Made by a program: the position numbers and the translations under genes. Below the pieces are notes generated by a model that had not been told where the DNA came from, made no database searches, and worked only from the letters and a program-made list of their open reading frames with translations. 30,041 nucleotides of DNA from Haplomitrium mnioides (taxonomy: Eukaryota > Marchantiophyta > Haplomitriopsida > Calobryales). Each line of letters opens with the position of its first letter. The stretch's first letter is position 1. The stretch covers positions 1-30,041 of the forward strand of contig JBNGIS010017657.1 in assembly GCA_049999725.1 (NCBI GenBank). The letters run 5' to 3'. Below are positions 29,939-30,041 of the stretch, piece by piece.

Positions 29939-30041
29939 CATCCGCTAATTTGAACCAGGAACCGCGATTGAGTTCATGTTTCACTTGACAGTCGAAAGTT
30001 TTTTTTCGAAGATTTGGCATTCAAAAACATCAAATTTAAGA
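29939..30041. other. Window end, origin unclear
   Basis: AACATCCGCTAATTTGAACC and following DNA does not read as copia RT in any frame. It may be the edge of another insertion into the outer element, but too little is visible. Confidence 0.35.

Larger units (their letters stand above)
23101..30041 (+). mobile_element. Outer Ty1/copia retrotransposon, decayed, runs off the window
   Basis: A 5' LTR ending TTGACA, an adjoining tRNA-Met primer site, a long leader, then gag, protease and integrase relics in Ty1/copia order (integrase before RT). RT is not reached. At least nine stops and a frameshift mark it as dead. The leader is split by a minus-strand copia element (23818-26483). Homology is lost after about 29935. 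The 3' LTR is not in the window. Confidence 0.8.

Overview
This is nuclear DNA from a plant with a large, repeat-rich genome. Evidence: Ty3/gypsy and Ty1/copia retrotransposons with plant-type initiator-tRNA-Met primer sites, nested insertions, heavy stop-codon decay, and a low-GC background. The lineage cannot be named from the sequence; a slowly purging genome such as a gymnosperm would fit, but that is inference. I see no intact host gene and no tRNA or rRNA gene. Every convincing protein homology belongs to a retroelement.

Layout: (1) 1-2521: AT-rich DNA with a 34-bp perfect palindrome, one decayed coiled-coil-like coding relic (907-1374) and a degenerate repeat tract. (2) 2522-12936: an old Ty3/gypsy element on the + strand. 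It has two 333-bp LTR copies, a primer binding site, gag, protease, RT, RNase H and integrase relics. It is split inside RT by about 5 kb of foreign DNA (about 5580-10633). The foreign DNA carries a tandem array of 969-bp units, an assembly gap, and a possible small minus-strand gene with its own TATA box. (3) About 13900-18930: a very large, diverged inverted repeat. Its arms are built from minisatellites in mirror order (37-bp array, spacer, about 95-bp array, loop, about 220-bp array, spacer, inverted 37-bp type array). A minus-strand coding relic of about 1 kb lies in the left arm only. It resembles a foldback-type element and is the most unusual thing in the window. (4) 18930-23100: AT-rich intergenic DNA with smaller tandem repeats, including a G-box-bearing minisatellite, and a weak coding relic. 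(5) About 23101-30041: a decayed + strand Ty1/copia element that runs off the right edge. A younger minus-strand copia deletion derivative (23818-26483, 5-bp target duplication GTTGT) is inserted in its leader.

Order of events by decay: the gypsy and outer copia elements are old (LTRs about 85% alike by eye; many stops). The inner copia is younger (LTRs about 95% alike; its RNase H frame is still open). The 969-bp array keeps many CpGs and closely matching units, so it was probably amplified or homogenised late. Nothing here forms a working pathway. The parts interact only as nested mobile elements and as possible sources of hairpin RNA.
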